Part shown: positions 24,065 through 33,739 of the stretch, one piece after another | Numbering within the stretch: the stretch's first letter is position 1 | Layout: each line of letters opens with the position of its first letter | NCBI GenBank assembly: GCA_015501055.1 | Contig: JADNYV010000278.1 | Location: 1-45,471 of the forward strand | DNA length: 45,471 bases | From: Mucidula mucida | Taxonomy: Eukaryota > Basidiomycota > Agaricomycetes > Agaricales > Physalacriaceae | Direction of reading: 5' to 3' | The notes under the pieces: model-generated | Seen by the model: only the letters and a program-made list of their open reading frames with translations | What the model was told of the DNA's origin: nothing | Database searches by the model: none | Program-made: the position numbers and the translations under genes

Positions 24065-24100
24065 GACAGCACCTCACGACCACTACATCATGTGTGCTTC
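24065..24100 (-). repeat. tRNA-like SINE head (copy 4)
   Basis: On the minus strand it reads GAAGCACACATGATGTAGTGG-type sequence followed by TCGTGAGGTGCTGTC, closest to copy 2. Confidence 0.5.
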
Positions 24101-24229
24101 AGTATATAGGTGATGATAATGCTGGCATGACGAGAACAAACTCACAGCCACGAGAACCGAGTACACATGCCTGGATGCAAAAGATAGAGGCCCCGGGGAT
24201 AGTACATGGCAAAATTAAGGAACCTCCTC

Positions 24230-24260
24230 TACGGTACTACCGCTAAGCCATGTATGCTTG
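24230..24260 (-). repeat. tRNA-like SINE head (copy 5)
   Basis: On the minus strand, AAGCATACATGGCTTAGCGG is followed by TAGTACCGTAG. The A box TGGCTTAGCGG is perfect; the downstream part differs from the other copies. Confidence 0.45.
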
Positions 24261-24329
24261 ATTACTCGCGGCCCACGGGCAACAAGTTGTGATTCCGCAC
24301 CCTGTAACTCAAGGAATCAGGGATTACCA

Positions 24330-24439
24330 TCTTCCTTCGCAAGTTCAGTGTCGGAAATCTCATAGCATTGCACTGAACAAGAAAATGATACTCGGATTAC
24401 GGGCAGAGCACTTGATAACCGCTAGATTATGTATGCTTA
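24330..24439 (-). repeat. SINE-like copy with extended body (copy 6)
   Basis: The minus-strand head reads AAGCATACATAATCTAGCGG then TTATCAAGTGCTCTG. The body continues to GACACTGAACTTGCGAA, shared in order with GACACTGAACCTGCGAA in copy 8 at 26946-26962. This shows the repeat extends at least ~110 bp and is not only a tRNA fragment. Confidence 0.6.
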
Positions 24440-24565
24440 CTAGTTTCTCGGACCGTTCGCACAAAAAACACACAGAGTCAAAGGCAGAAGGAAGGACCAT
24501 ATACCTCACACAGATTCTCCTTGCTGGACCCAAGACCTGTTAACTGGGACATGCAAAACAAGCGC

Positions 24566-24601
24566 TACAGCTCCTCACGACCATTACATCATGGGGGCTT
24601 G
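24566..24601 (-). repeat. tRNA-like SINE head (copy 7)
   Basis: On the minus strand, AAGCCCCCATGATGTAATGG then TCGTGAGGAGCTGTAG, a diverged member of the copy 2/copy 4 subgroup. Confidence 0.45.
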
Positions 24602-24619
24602 TATGAACAAGTTCACGAT

Positions 24620-25353
24620 AGTCCCAAACTCAGACTCGGACTCGTGCTTCGTATGTACTAAAACGGACAGCGCAAGGCGAAAGAGCAGCTCATGGCCGCG
24701 ATGCTTATGACTTGTAGGACGCCGTCCAAGCTTATGTTGAACTTGCGGTCAGATGTCCCAACCATCGTCAGCCCAAACTCATACTCATACTCATACTCGC
24801 ACTATGAACCATTCTTAACGAGAACCTAATACGCACGGAATAATCGTGTCCAGTGACGCTTCTGAGAACGAAGAATCGAAAAGGTACTCCAGAGTGAACA
24901 AGTCGCGCACGATATGCCATGTAGAACCGCCAGCGGATCAGTCAAATTTCGGGCTGGAGACGCCATGCATTCCTCGTAGCCGAACGACAATCAACGTAAG
25001 GAATGGGCTAATTCCTGGCGGATGCAATTCGCGTACATCGGACGCTTCAAATCTATATCAATGAAGCAAGTACACGGGCAATCATGACCGTCAACGCATG
25101 GACTCGCACAGCAGCAGAATATTCCCATCAGCATGCTCGTCAAAAATAACAAGATGCCTACCAGTAGCATGCCTGTCTTCCGCATCGCATCCCCCCGCAC
25201 ACGAACCTGTCATTCTCCACTGACGATCACGAACGAGGGGATGCGCAAAGCAAGCAAAAAGGATGCTATAGATGGCCCAGATTAAACCAACCCAAATAAA
25301 TAGCTAAACAAAAAAATAAAGAATTTCATGAGGATCATGAACGGTATAACCCC
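24620..25353. other. Intergenic; one possible tiny Cys-rich ORF
   Basis: No confident gene is seen. On the minus strand an ORF from an internal ATG at 25185 to a stop at 24991 encodes ~64 aa starting MRKTGMLLVGILLFLTSMLM and continuing with a CCCASPC...CPCTC cysteine cluster. This resembles a small secreted or membrane Cys-rich peptide but has no paralogue here and no support from splicing. Confidence 0.3.
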
Positions 25354-26168
25354 TCAAAGGAACAGCGCCGCAACAAGGCCCGACACCACAAGCGCGCCCG
25401 AAGCCTTGAGCCCGCGTGCGGCATTATCCGTGCTCGCTGCGCCCGCGGCAGTCCCAGTCCTCGAACCACTCCCACTCGCAGTTGACGAGCTCACACGCGT
25501 GGAGGTCTCGATATCCGTCTCCGTCCTGCCCGAGGTCTTGCTCGTCGCAGCGCTCGTGGTCGCAGCGCCCGATGCCGAGGCGGATTCCGTACCCGTAAAG
25601 GTGGGAGGAGGAACGATAGCAGACGCGTCATCGAGCGCGCCGACGCCCCAGGGGATAGCGGCGCCCCCGGGTTGGGTGCTGTTCGCGGGCGTGGTGGTGG
25701 TGCCGTCGGCAGCGGCGAGGGTCCAGCGGGTGGTCCAGGTCGTGTTGGGCGACCCCGGCGCGGTGAACTGGTAAAAGTAGATGGCCGAGTTTGGTGTTAC
25801 CTGCATGTCGTTTTAATACACCGTTGAGGAATAGGATTAGGAGAAAGCGCACCTCGGGGCAGGTGTACTCGAACGTGCCGTCGGTGTTGCCGTCTTGGTC
25901 TGTAGCGACAGCTGCGTTTCTCGTATTAGCATTTTTTGGTAGAGGGTGGAGGAAGAAACGTACTGGTAACGGGCACCATCTGGAAGTTGTCGCCCGACAT
26001 GAGCTGGATGGCCATACCCGCCCAGTCGCCCGAGACGTCGCCAGTCCACTCGATCTTGCACGACTCGCCCTCCTTGAACACATCGCTCCCGCTAGGACCC
26101 GTCGGCGTCACATCAGCCATAGCAGCTCCAGCCAGAGCCAAGGCGATAAGAGTAGTGGTAGAGAGCAT
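25354..26168 (-). CDS. GPI-anchored Ser/Thr-rich Kre9/KNH-like cell-surface protein
   Basis: Three exons (26168-25964, 25911-25853, 25800-25354) give 236 aa. The protein starts MLSTTTLIALALAGAAMADV, a clear signal peptide with cleavage around residue 18. The next ~85 residues (PTGPSGSDVFKEGESCKIEW, GDWAGMAIQLMSGDNFQMV, DGTFEYTCPEV) match the fungal KNH-like Ig-type domain that precedes Ser/Thr-rich tails. A long Ser/Thr/Ala-rich tail follows, ending with a small-residue site and hydrophobic C-terminus (ASGALVVSGLVAALFL), as expected for GPI anchoring. The family sits at the cell wall; Kre9/Knh1 relatives affect beta-1,6-glucan, but this short mushroom subfamily has no proven role. A TATA box lies ~100 bases upstream. 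Confidence 0.9.
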
Positions 26169-26266
26169 GTTAGGGGGTGTAGAAAAAACTAACAGGAGTT
26201 TAGAAAAAAGACTCGAATCGAAAGGAAGAGCGCGAAATGAACCTTTTGTAAAAGAAGATGGGTGGG

Positions 26267-26273
26267 CTTTATA
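26267..26273 (-). promoter_or_regulatory. TATA box of the KNH-like gene
   Basis: TATAAAG on the minus strand ends 98 bases before the ATG at 26168, a normal distance for a fungal core promoter with a short 5' UTR. Confidence 0.55.
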
Positions 26274-26279
26274 GGGATG

Positions 26280-26885
26280 GAACGAGTGACTGGGTTGGGA
26301 AAGAGCGGTGTGGTGCGTGGGCGTTTGGAGGAAGGAGGTTAAGGATAAAATGTCAGGATCAGGAGGTAAGGGTCAGGTCGCCCCTATTTCCGCCGCGTGA
26401 TCTCGCAATGATCGGCCTTCGTTCGCCGCCGCCGTCGCTGCTGCTATTCATACTACAAGGCGCGAGGCGGGCACCCGCATCGTCTAAGGATGACTTGTCC
26501 GACAAGTCAGAGTGTTGACTCGCTACGGACATCGTGGTTCCTGGGCTGATCACTATTCATGATCTGCGGCACAGCCACGCGGATTTCAATGCAATTAATT
26601 GGTTTCGACACGGCGTGAGCTCCTCTCGGACCCCGTATTCCCCGAACGTTTGCTAGGGCTGCTTGCACATAAAACGCACATTCTGAATCTCTGTAAGGCG
26701 TATATACTGATGACTATCTAGCCTCTCATCTTCTGATGATAGTTTAATTATAGATGATCGTTGTCAACAAATTCACGCGACGTGCTTGTGCGCGGGCTTC
26801 ATCGCCTTCTTTCCTAGCCAGGAATGCCGTAACATCCGTCCTTCTCAAAACGTATGCCCGAATCTTCAACATTCTCTCGTGGTGG
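26280..26885. other. Intergenic, nothing recognised
   Basis: This holds the upstream region of the KNH-like gene and AT-rich sequence. Both strands carry only short unsupported ORFs. Confidence 0.4.
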
Positions 26886-26893
26886 GCCTGAAA

Positions 26894-26962
26894 TAATCAT
26901 ACATGACCTAGCGTTTATCAAGTACTCCAACTGATTTCTGCCCCGACACTGAACCTGCGAAC
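26894..26962 (+). repeat. SINE-like copy with body (copy 8)
   Basis: AATCATACATGACCTAGCG then TTTATCAAGTACTCC, followed by GACACTGAACCTGCGAA, colinear with copy 6. The A box has a base missing or changed relative to TGGCCTAGCGG. Confidence 0.55.
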
Positions 26963-27026
26963 GAAGACAGCGTGTTTCTGGATGGTTCGCACTCCGACAG
27001 CTCCAAAGTACGTCGCCCGTGGTTAA

Positions 27027-27066
27027 GCAAGCATCCATGGTCAAGCGGTTATGAGATGCTCTATGG
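27027..27066 (+). repeat. tRNA-like SINE head (copy 9)
   Basis: AAGCATCCATGGTCAAGCGG then TTATGAGATGCTCTATGG. The A box TGGTCAAGCGG is a perfect consensus match. Confidence 0.5.
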
Positions 27067-27220
27067 CGGATGTAACATTCATTTACTATCAAGCGTCCCC
27101 AACGAATCCAAGTCTGCGGGCTCATTTCAGACAATCCTACCTCTATCGTGTTGACCCTTTTCATTCTGGCCATGCGCACATATAGTCTTGCGGCTGTGAG
27201 TACAATTCATCGAGCTGGTA

Positions 27221-27835
27221 TGTCAATTTTAGCCCATGGTGGCTGCTTCTGTAGATGTATATCATCACCCTCACCTGTACCCAAGCACACATGGCGTCGT
27301 GGTCATGATGGGCTGTATGGGAGTGAGCTAGGACCTGTTTCTGCACCAGAGTGACAGGCAGTAATGTAGAGAAGCGCACACAAGGAAACAAGGCCGCGAA
27401 CGCCTCAACGATGAGTGCCTTCGTCCGCCAGGAATCTCCCATTCCCCTGGCATTCTAATTGTAGCTGTCACCACAAGCAGAGATGAGAACGTCGACAATG
27501 CGAACCACAGTGGGCGTCTATTCTAGAGGCGCTCTTGAGTCCAAGGTGTCATGAATAATGGGGCTTGCCTGTCAATTTTAGACCATGGTGACTGCTTCTG
27601 TAGATGTATACCACCACCCTCACCTCGAACTCAGGCACACATGGCGTCGTGGTCATGATGGGCCGTATGAGAGTGATCCAGGACCTGTTTTCGCACCAGA
27701 GTGACAGGCAGTAATCTAGAGAAGAACACGCGAGGAAGCACAAGACTGTTAAGACCTCCAAATGTGTTCTGACTCTTGGACAACAGTGGGCGCCTATTCT
27801 ACATGCACTATGGAGTCCAAGGAGACGCGGGGGGT
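27221..27835. repeat. ~350 bp tandem duplication
   Basis: Unit 1 (27221-27569) and unit 2 (27570-27835, shorter) share a ~154 bp core of about 87% identity by eye, beginning TGTCAATTTTAG and including CACACATGGCGTCGTGGTCA and CAGAGTGACAGGCAGTAAT. A second shared block, ACAGTGGGCG...TATTCTA...GAGTCCAAGG, ends both units, so the duplication covers more than the core. No credible ORF is kept in both units. Confidence 0.75.
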
Positions 27836-27845
27836 GTTTCCGAGA

Positions 27846-27910
27846 TAAGCATACATGGCCTAGCGGTTATCAAGTGCTCTGACTAGGAGCAGAATGAGAT
27901 CATTTTTTTT
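27846..27910 (+). repeat. tRNA-like SINE head with T-run (copy 10)
   Basis: AAGCATACATGGCCTAGCGG then TTATCAAGTGCTCTG, the best match to the inferred consensus. The A box TGGCCTAGCGG is perfect. A run of eight T residues at 27903-27910 could stop RNA polymerase III. Confidence 0.55.
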
Positions 27911-28408
27911 CGCGCTCAGTATGTATATAGGATTGGATCGTTTGAACACGGCTCTTCTTGGTCTCGTGGCTATAAGTAGTATTCGCCCTGTACCATCCAG
28001 TGCAGTGATGATACGCGACGGACTCACAAGTCGAGTGCCGATTTCTGCCGTATCACGCATACTCTGCTCTGTACTCCGGCTCTCTTTCCGGCTGTTGACG
28101 GTGATTTTTTCACCGTCCATCAGTAGATGTATTGACCAAGCCACAAGCGCCCATGACGTACTGGTTGTGAAGCGCTGTGCCAAGAAGTCCAGACACCATG
28201 GCGTTTCTTTTTGCAACAAGCGGATGCTGCATCACTGCAATGTATTGATCATCGTGTTGATCAGCGCAATGATCGTCGCTGCTGAATTCTATTCTTAACA
28301 TTGACGGCGCTCGTGAGATGATGAACATTGTTCTCTGGGTACATATAAGTAAGACTGACACGACCACGATATACCCATATTTCTTTCTTTACTACCACAA
28401 CGTCTAAC
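27911..28408. other. Ambiguous region with ORFs on both strands
   Basis: Overlapping ORFs of 134 aa (plus, 27894-28298) and 119 aa (minus, 27860-28219) are mutually exclusive and neither has a recognisable motif, signal peptide or supported splice. The right end is the promoter of the zinc-finger gene. Confidence 0.3.
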
Positions 28409-29004
28409 ATGGATGCCCTCGTCCCACCGCCTTCCCCCGCCCCACATCCGAATGCGCTGATTGATCTCTTGGGGCAACTTTGCGGCGCTACTACTACCCA
28501 TCCTGGAGTTATATACGACTCTGCGCCGAGCACAGTATCGCCCGTCGAGATCTCTCGCCTGCCTGATACCATCTCTTCCTATGTGCCTCCAGATTTCACA
28601 TTCCTACCGAAGCCACCTAGCACCACTATTGATGAGCCTTCATCGCGCCCTTGTCTCGCTGCTTCTGACCCGGATACCTCTGCGCCAACGCCCTCGAGCT
28701 ACGAGGAGTCGAAGCCTTCAAAGTCCAAAGACCAGTCACCTCCCTTCCGCTGCCCCGACTGTACTAAAAAGTACGCCCGCAAGAGTCGGTTGTATGAGCA
28801 TAGGAGGAGACGCCACAATTATCGTACGTCCTCGTACTCGTCCTCGTTATGTGGTGTTTGTTGAGACAATGGCTACTAGGACCGGTGTGCGAATACTGCC
28901 AGAAGAAGTTCAAATTTGTGAGAGAGCTGAAGACGCATGTTAAGTCGGAGCATTTGGTTGAGCATTGTGCAATGCTTGTGGACAAGCCTGGGCCGTCGAT
29001 GTGA
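28409..29004 (+). CDS. Small two-finger C2H2 zinc-finger protein
   Basis: Two exons (28409-28823 and 28880-29004, 56 bp intron) give 179 aa. The first ~110 residues are proline/serine-rich and probably disordered (MDALVPPPSPAPHPNALIDL). Finger 1 is FRCPDCTKKYARKSRLYEHR with RRRH, giving C-x2-C-x12-H-x4-H. Finger 2 begins in the second exon: VCEYCQKKFKFVRELKTHVK with SEH, giving C-x2-C-x12-H-x4-H. The intron lies between the fingers, and only the spliced form restores finger 2; unspliced translation stops at 28864. Tandem C2H2 fingers usually bind DNA, so a transcription-factor role is inferred. No target or partner can be read from the context. Confidence 0.85.
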
Positions 29005-29719
29005 TGTACGGACTCATGGGCGCTATTTATTTCTTTTATCTAGTCTCGGAATCGATTACTGCTCTTGTATCCGTTTAATTATGCAATGGTTAGGTAGGGT
29101 AGGAATCATTGGCATCACGTGAGGGAGACCGTCTTGGCGTTCGACCATTTAGTTGGAGGACATACAAACTCGACGTCGACTCTCTGACTCGTGGCACAGT
29201 AAGATCAACAGGACTGAGGTCTGGTCTAGTGATTCCTTGGTCAGCTCTCTCCGTTCTATCAACCCTATATATTATCCAAGACGGTGCGATGATCCTATGG
29301 GCGTTTTACACACCAACTGCGCGCATCCTGGAGATTGCTGTTGGTGAGAGGATGGATTGTTGGAAGCAAGATGACGATGGGAGTCCTGCAGAGATGAAGG
29401 TGCTAACGGCAGCGAACAGGGAGAGGGAGTATGAGGCTTAAATTTGATGCTCACGTTTAAATGGACTTGACTAATCAATGAACTTCGATACAGTGTTCGT
29501 GAGATATAACTACTACAATCTTATTAACTAAATGGAAGGAATGGAAGAATGGACTTCAAAATGTTTCTTATTGCCGAAGTTGAATGCTCTCTGCTCATAA
29601 CATGCTGCGCCATGCATGAGCGTACGGGGATCGACAAATTATGTACATTACTTGTATAGTACAAAGATGCTCTATGGTACAAGGAACATTGTGGCGTGGC
29701 TATTAAGAGTGTAATACCA
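29005..29719. other. Intergenic, no gene recognised
   Basis: A 110 aa plus-strand ORF at 29109-29441 has no motif and no support beyond being open. The stretch contains the 3' ends of two convergent genes. Confidence 0.4.
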
Positions 29720-30729
29720 TTATAAGATCGACCGCAACCAACAAAACACGATCCAACCAACCATAAACGTGCCCATATTCATTCGTTCGTGACCACCTCC
29801 CCAAGCTCCGTCGACCAACGGAATAGCCTGTCCTATCGTCGAGTTCAAGCAATCCAACAGCGTCGTATCGATGGAACTCGGGAGTGTAGTTGCTGTAGCA
29901 TTAGCATCGCTCGAGAACACAGCGGTGTTATTGTACCCATCAATACTCAGCGCTGCGCTACTCGCACGGTAATATTGCACGATCTGCTCAGGCTTGATCG
30001 TATTATGTCGTACAACGCCGCTGTGGCAGACGTGGATGTCAGATGCGAAGAGCAATTCTGCTGGATCACATCGATAAGGTCGACGACTGTATCGTTGTCG
30101 GATGCGATGCGATATATCGTTTGTGTCGAGTTGGATTGGAATGCGGCCATGCTCTGGGCCCCGCCGGGTCTGCTGGTATTCGATGGAAGGCCGTACTAAA
30201 TGAATTGAGAAGAAGAATGGTAGATAGAGGAGCCACGAACTTCGTCGTTGTAAAGATAGGCAGCACCGCCAACGGTACCGAAGGCGAGAGGCCAAAAGTA
30301 GAATGGGAATCCAAGACCGCCGACGCCGCGGCCGTAATATCCTGGATATCCACTTCCGACGTCCTGTACAAAATCTCAATCACATTGCACAGTTTACGGT
30401 AATGAAAGGGAAACGCACGATGACCCGTACACTCCCGACCGCTGCCCACCTCCAGTTGACCTTCCGGCAAAAAGACTTCCAGACGGAATCGTCGTCGGTC
30501 TTCCACCTCCACCGCTGTAGGGTCTTGGACTGCCCTTTGCTGTACTTCCCGTGCTCGACCCGAAGCCTCCCCAAGACGATTTGGAGCCGCCAGATGAGCC
30601 GCCCCGTCCTCCGCCGCCTCGTCCACCACCACCAACACCACCGCCTCCTCCGCGTCCACCACCACCGCCGCCGCCTTTACGTTTCTCTAGGCTCCTGGTT
30701 GCTTTCTTGGAAATGAAGGGGATAAACAT
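29720..30729 (-). CDS. Glycine-rich membrane protein, mushroom family of unknown function
   Basis: The model begins at 30729 (MFIPFISKKATRSLEKRKGG) and has a long Gly/Arg/Ser-rich stretch (residues ~18-100, including RRPYSGGGGRPTTI-like sequence and PSGSLFAGRSTGGG). An intron leads to DVGSGYPGYYGRGVGGLGF and a hydrophobic FPFYFWPLAFG segment. A further ~46 bp intron joins YNDE to YGLPSNTSRPGG. The next part carries N-glycosylation sites and ends VQYYRASSAALSIDGYNN, DTTLLDCLNSTIGQAIPLVD and a hydrophobic C-terminus (GTFMVGWIVFCWL). Block order matches an Agaricomycete family I recognise only by pattern. Between SATAALYD and TIKPEQ near 29985 the frame slips by one base. A signal peptide is not obvious, so the real start may be further upstream. 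Confidence 0.65.
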
Positions 30730-31130
30730 GCAGTGATATGGGGCGTAGAATGTGAGATGAGCGTTCAAGTTAAGGTGCGCTTTGAGACGTGAGCCGATGC
30801 CTCATAGAAGCACTGTAATGCGCCGATCGATGACGCGCCTGCCAGATCGCCGCCACACAGGCTATGTTCCGGGTAGACCTGGATGAATGTCTAATAAGCC
30901 GCGAGTCATGAGCCGCATAAACGCTGATCGAAAGCTGTACAATAGGTACCTGGGAGGCAGTGTGTCCACGTCCACGCAGTTACCCGTATACTCTTTCTGA
31001 TATGCAACGGCATGCAGGTACTTCTCGGAATGTGTACCCATGCACCGAGTATAAGCCTATAGTACACATTCATTCATGCAGTTGAAGATCATCAAGGGGA
31101 AGATCAACTTGATCATAAACTGCGCAGGCG
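30730..31130. other. Intergenic, nothing recognised
   Basis: Upstream region of the glycine-rich gene. No coding block is supported. Confidence 0.4.
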
Positions 31131-31311
31131 TTAATCGATCCAGATGATAAGCCTGATGTAGAAGACGACTCCCAAGTTTGCGTGTAAGGTGCTCGCACAC
31201 TTCAGTGCGTGTAGCGCAGCAATCATCTCTGAGTGTCTCTGGAGAGTAGATCCACATGAACAGATAGTACGCGACCCACCCCTGCTCAGGTAGAGGTTGA
31301 CGACATTCCAT
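31131..31311 (-). pseudogene. Relic 1 of an unknown protein (EHLTRKLG motif)
   Basis: The minus-strand peptide ETLRDDCCATRTEVCEHLTR followed by KLG aligns with QTQDDVSVLRSVVLEHLTRK in the relic at 33157-33350. Neither copy has a full ORF. The parent family is unknown to me. The pair flanks the MDE1 pseudogene in the same orientation. Confidence 0.45.
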
Positions 31312-31777
31312 GCGTTATGAGTGGACAACTCTCGATGTCGCGTCGCAACATGCACGGAATGGGCAAGGATGAACGATTACATCATCGATAAAAAAGGTCA
31401 CCCGCCAGCGCTGTTTATCGCCGCTGATCATCGCCTCACAATCCTAATATTAGTGGAAAAACTGCAGAGCCGTGGATGTGGACGAGATGGAGGGCTGTGA
31501 GTCCTTCGGACCACCTCCCAGTCTAGCGTCCATGAAAACTAATCGTAAGTAATCTGCACCAAGAGGTGCTTAGGGAAGCGGTACTTACTTACCCCAAATT
31601 CCTCGCCTTTCATGTAAATAGGATGGCATGTAAATCAATGAAGGCTGATGGTAGCGACATCACATGCCCTCCCCTGAATTGTAGTACTTTGATCAGCCAT
31701 CAGACCTCGTAAACTTTAATATTCTGTGATACTCCTTCCAAGCCAATTTTAGACGTAGCAACGTTTCTTTTCCTACC

Positions 31778-32819
31778 ATGGCAGACACCGATTCTCGGAC
31801 TCACCTACATGTGCGCCAGAACTGAGAGCTCAAGCGCGCTTTTGATCGTTTGACGCTGTATGTACAGCCCGCAAACTTGATTCCCGAACTCTATCGCCTG
31901 TTTTACCACCTTGGATGGGTCACTGGAACGGGAGGTAGTATTGCCATACGAGAAGGGTAAGTTGTAGCAGAGTCACCATCACCGCATGTTGCGAATGCGT
32001 ATGGATACATGCACCTGCTCCTCGTAGATCGAATGCGTTCCAGAACAGAGGCGTGCACTGGGATTCCTTGAGAGTTTGCTTAGGCTTCCGGAGGAAAACA
32101 CGGCCGTTGGTAGGATTGGGGTAACGGAGAACGAAGAGATCGTCTGGTTGTATGCGATCTTTCTGCACACCAGAGGGTGCGTTGTAGACGAGGCTAAGGA
32201 CCTATGCGCAAGCCTGACTCGGAATCGACTTTGGCCGGGGAAGGAGTTCAGGATATCGCACCAAGTACGTCCATCTCTCCGAGTCGTCGATAAAACTTGT
32301 TGACTCTATACCCTGTGTATAGGAGGTGATGAGAAGATCACTTCAAGTAAAATCTACCATTGAACAAGTATCCTCAGATGATCAAAGGCATCCGCGCGGG
32401 TGGCACTGGTCCTGCTCTTTCATCTCTCGAAACGCTTGTCGTCCCGATCATCGAGAACACGCCATATGAGGAGGATCTGGAGGATAGCATGGCCGAGGTA
32501 CCTATGATCATCGAATTCATTGCTTCGTGGTGTCAATCCTATCCGTCAACAGGTGATGAAAGACTATCCCGAAGCAGCAGCCGTCCTGGTACGACGGCAC
32601 GGAATCTTTGTCCGGGGCAATGACTGAAGACGCAGGCAGAGGTGAGCGAATTCTGGGAATGGGTGTTACTTACTTGGAGCATAACTCGTCCTTCAGTGCT
32701 TGGATTACCTGTTCGAGGTCGCGGTGAAGATGAAATTATTCGACCTTGCTGTGGTTCTCAATGAGAACGAGACGACTCGGAAGACAATCGCGCTTGATAC
32801 TTCACCAGCCTCTTCATGA
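31778..32819 (+). pseudogene. mde1: Methylthioribulose-1-phosphate dehydratase pseudogene with internal inversion
   Basis: MtnB/Mde1 is a zinc enzyme of the methionine salvage pathway that dehydrates methylthioribulose 1-phosphate. Plus-strand blocks are [20 protein letters not shown] (31884 on), LWPGKEFRISHQ (32228-32263), MIKGIRAGGTGPALS, LETLVVPIIENTPYEEDLED, VMKDYPEAAAVLVRRHGIFV and CLDYLFEVAVKMKL, ending at 32819. The segment that should lie between the first two blocks ([53 protein letters not shown] with the zinc-binding His-x-His) is present but on the minus strand at about 31958-32229. The proposed ATG frame also has a stop at 31823, and a base is missing at the tryptophan near 32625. 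Introns can be drawn at 32264-32357, ~32497-32551 and ~32641-32697. With the inversion, no functional enzyme can be made. A collapsed or chimeric assembly should be excluded. Confidence 0.85.
31958..32229 (-). other. Inverted internal segment of the MDE1 pseudogene
   Basis: About 270 bp carries the central part of the dehydratase in reverse. Flipping it back would place VTLL directly before WPGKEF, the order found in this family. Both junctions contain ACTT or AACTT, a possible microhomology. Confidence 0.8.
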
Positions 32820-33156
32820 AACGGACGGCCCGGGAAGCTTGCGAACGCAGCGAAGAAGCGTAGTCTTGGTTCCAGTCTCTCGCATACGATGACGAAGAGG
32901 AACGTACAATCACCTGTGTATAGGCTCTAGTTAAATGCATTATGTCGTACTCCTCGTCGAGCCCAGAATCACGGTCTCCGCCATGCGCCGATCCTGGCCA
33001 CACAGCGTTTCCATGTGCCCTTTCAGGTGAGGTGAGCTATGCGGACGAGATTCAACCGTGTTTTCCTCTCGAGTCAAAGCCTGTGAATCATTGAGAGCAC
33101 GTCTAGCACGCACAGAAGCTAAACGAAAGCTTTTCTGCCTATGCCCTGAGGCTTTT
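32820..33156. other. Intergenic, nothing recognised
   Basis: Serine/arginine-rich short ORFs only, with no domain. The region separates the MDE1 pseudogene from a relic repeat. Confidence 0.35.
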
Positions 33157-33350
33157 CATCCATGGAATGTCGATGAGAGATGGCAATATGACGCCACCGA
33201 GGTTGATTCATAGATTACCCAGGCGTTGATGGGTTCATTTGGTACTCCCAATGTAGAAGGATCACCGAGTTTCCGTGTAAGGTGCTCAAGAACTACACTA
33301 CGTAGAACAGAGACATCATCTTGGGTCTGCGTGGAAAGCTGAGGCCTCAT
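33157..33350 (-). pseudogene. Relic 2 of an unknown protein (EHLTRKLG motif)
   Basis: The minus-strand peptide VVLEHLTRKLGDPSTLGVPN aligns with relic 1 at 31131-31311; at the DNA level both share TTTCCGTGTAAGGTGCTC-like sequence and a downstream CATCATCGAT. It is a partial, decayed copy. Confidence 0.45.
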
Positions 33351-33687
33351 TGGTCAATTCCTGATAGCTGAGAACGTGTTCGGAATGAACAAGGTAACCT
33401 CGCTGTCGGTGGTTGCATCATCGATGTCCCTCGGGCCGGTGCATCCGCTTTCAACAACAATCGACCTTGAGGTGAGGAGCACAGAGAGCTATCACGGAGC
33501 TCTTTGCTTTAGGAATGTATAGGAAACCAGCTCATATGGAATGGACACCCGGTGTGTCGTGTACTTATCGGATCCGTTCTGTCCATCATTCCTTGTTCTC
33601 CATTCTCGAATATTCGAACGCAGCACCTACGACCGCATGCAAACCTCGTTGCAGCATCCACGTACGCATGTGATTGTTCCCTCAGAG

Positions 33688-33695
33688 TATAAAAA
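33688..33695 (+). promoter_or_regulatory. TATA box
   Basis: TATAAAAA lies 45-52 bases upstream of the ATG at 33740. The transcript would have a very short leader. It is the best core-promoter match in the window. Confidence 0.6.
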
Positions 33696-33739
33696 GGCGC
33701 CCCGTCTGAACGTTCCTTCCCTCAACAATCTCAAGAGCA

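Noticed and set aside
27846..27890. Functional tRNA gene
   Set aside because: A perfect A box is present, but no B box, acceptor stem or anticodon arm can be drawn.
27860..28298. Two overlapping ORFs of 119 and 134 aa
   Set aside because: No motif, start context or splicing favours either; the region is left unannotated.
30303..30716. Proline-rich and histidine-rich plus-strand ORFs
   Set aside because: They are the antisense of the Gly-rich coding region of the minus-strand gene.
31920..32168. Separate minus-strand dehydratase gene
   Set aside because: It contains only the central part of MDE1, and the missing flanks are adjacent on the plus strand, so an inverted segment explains it better.
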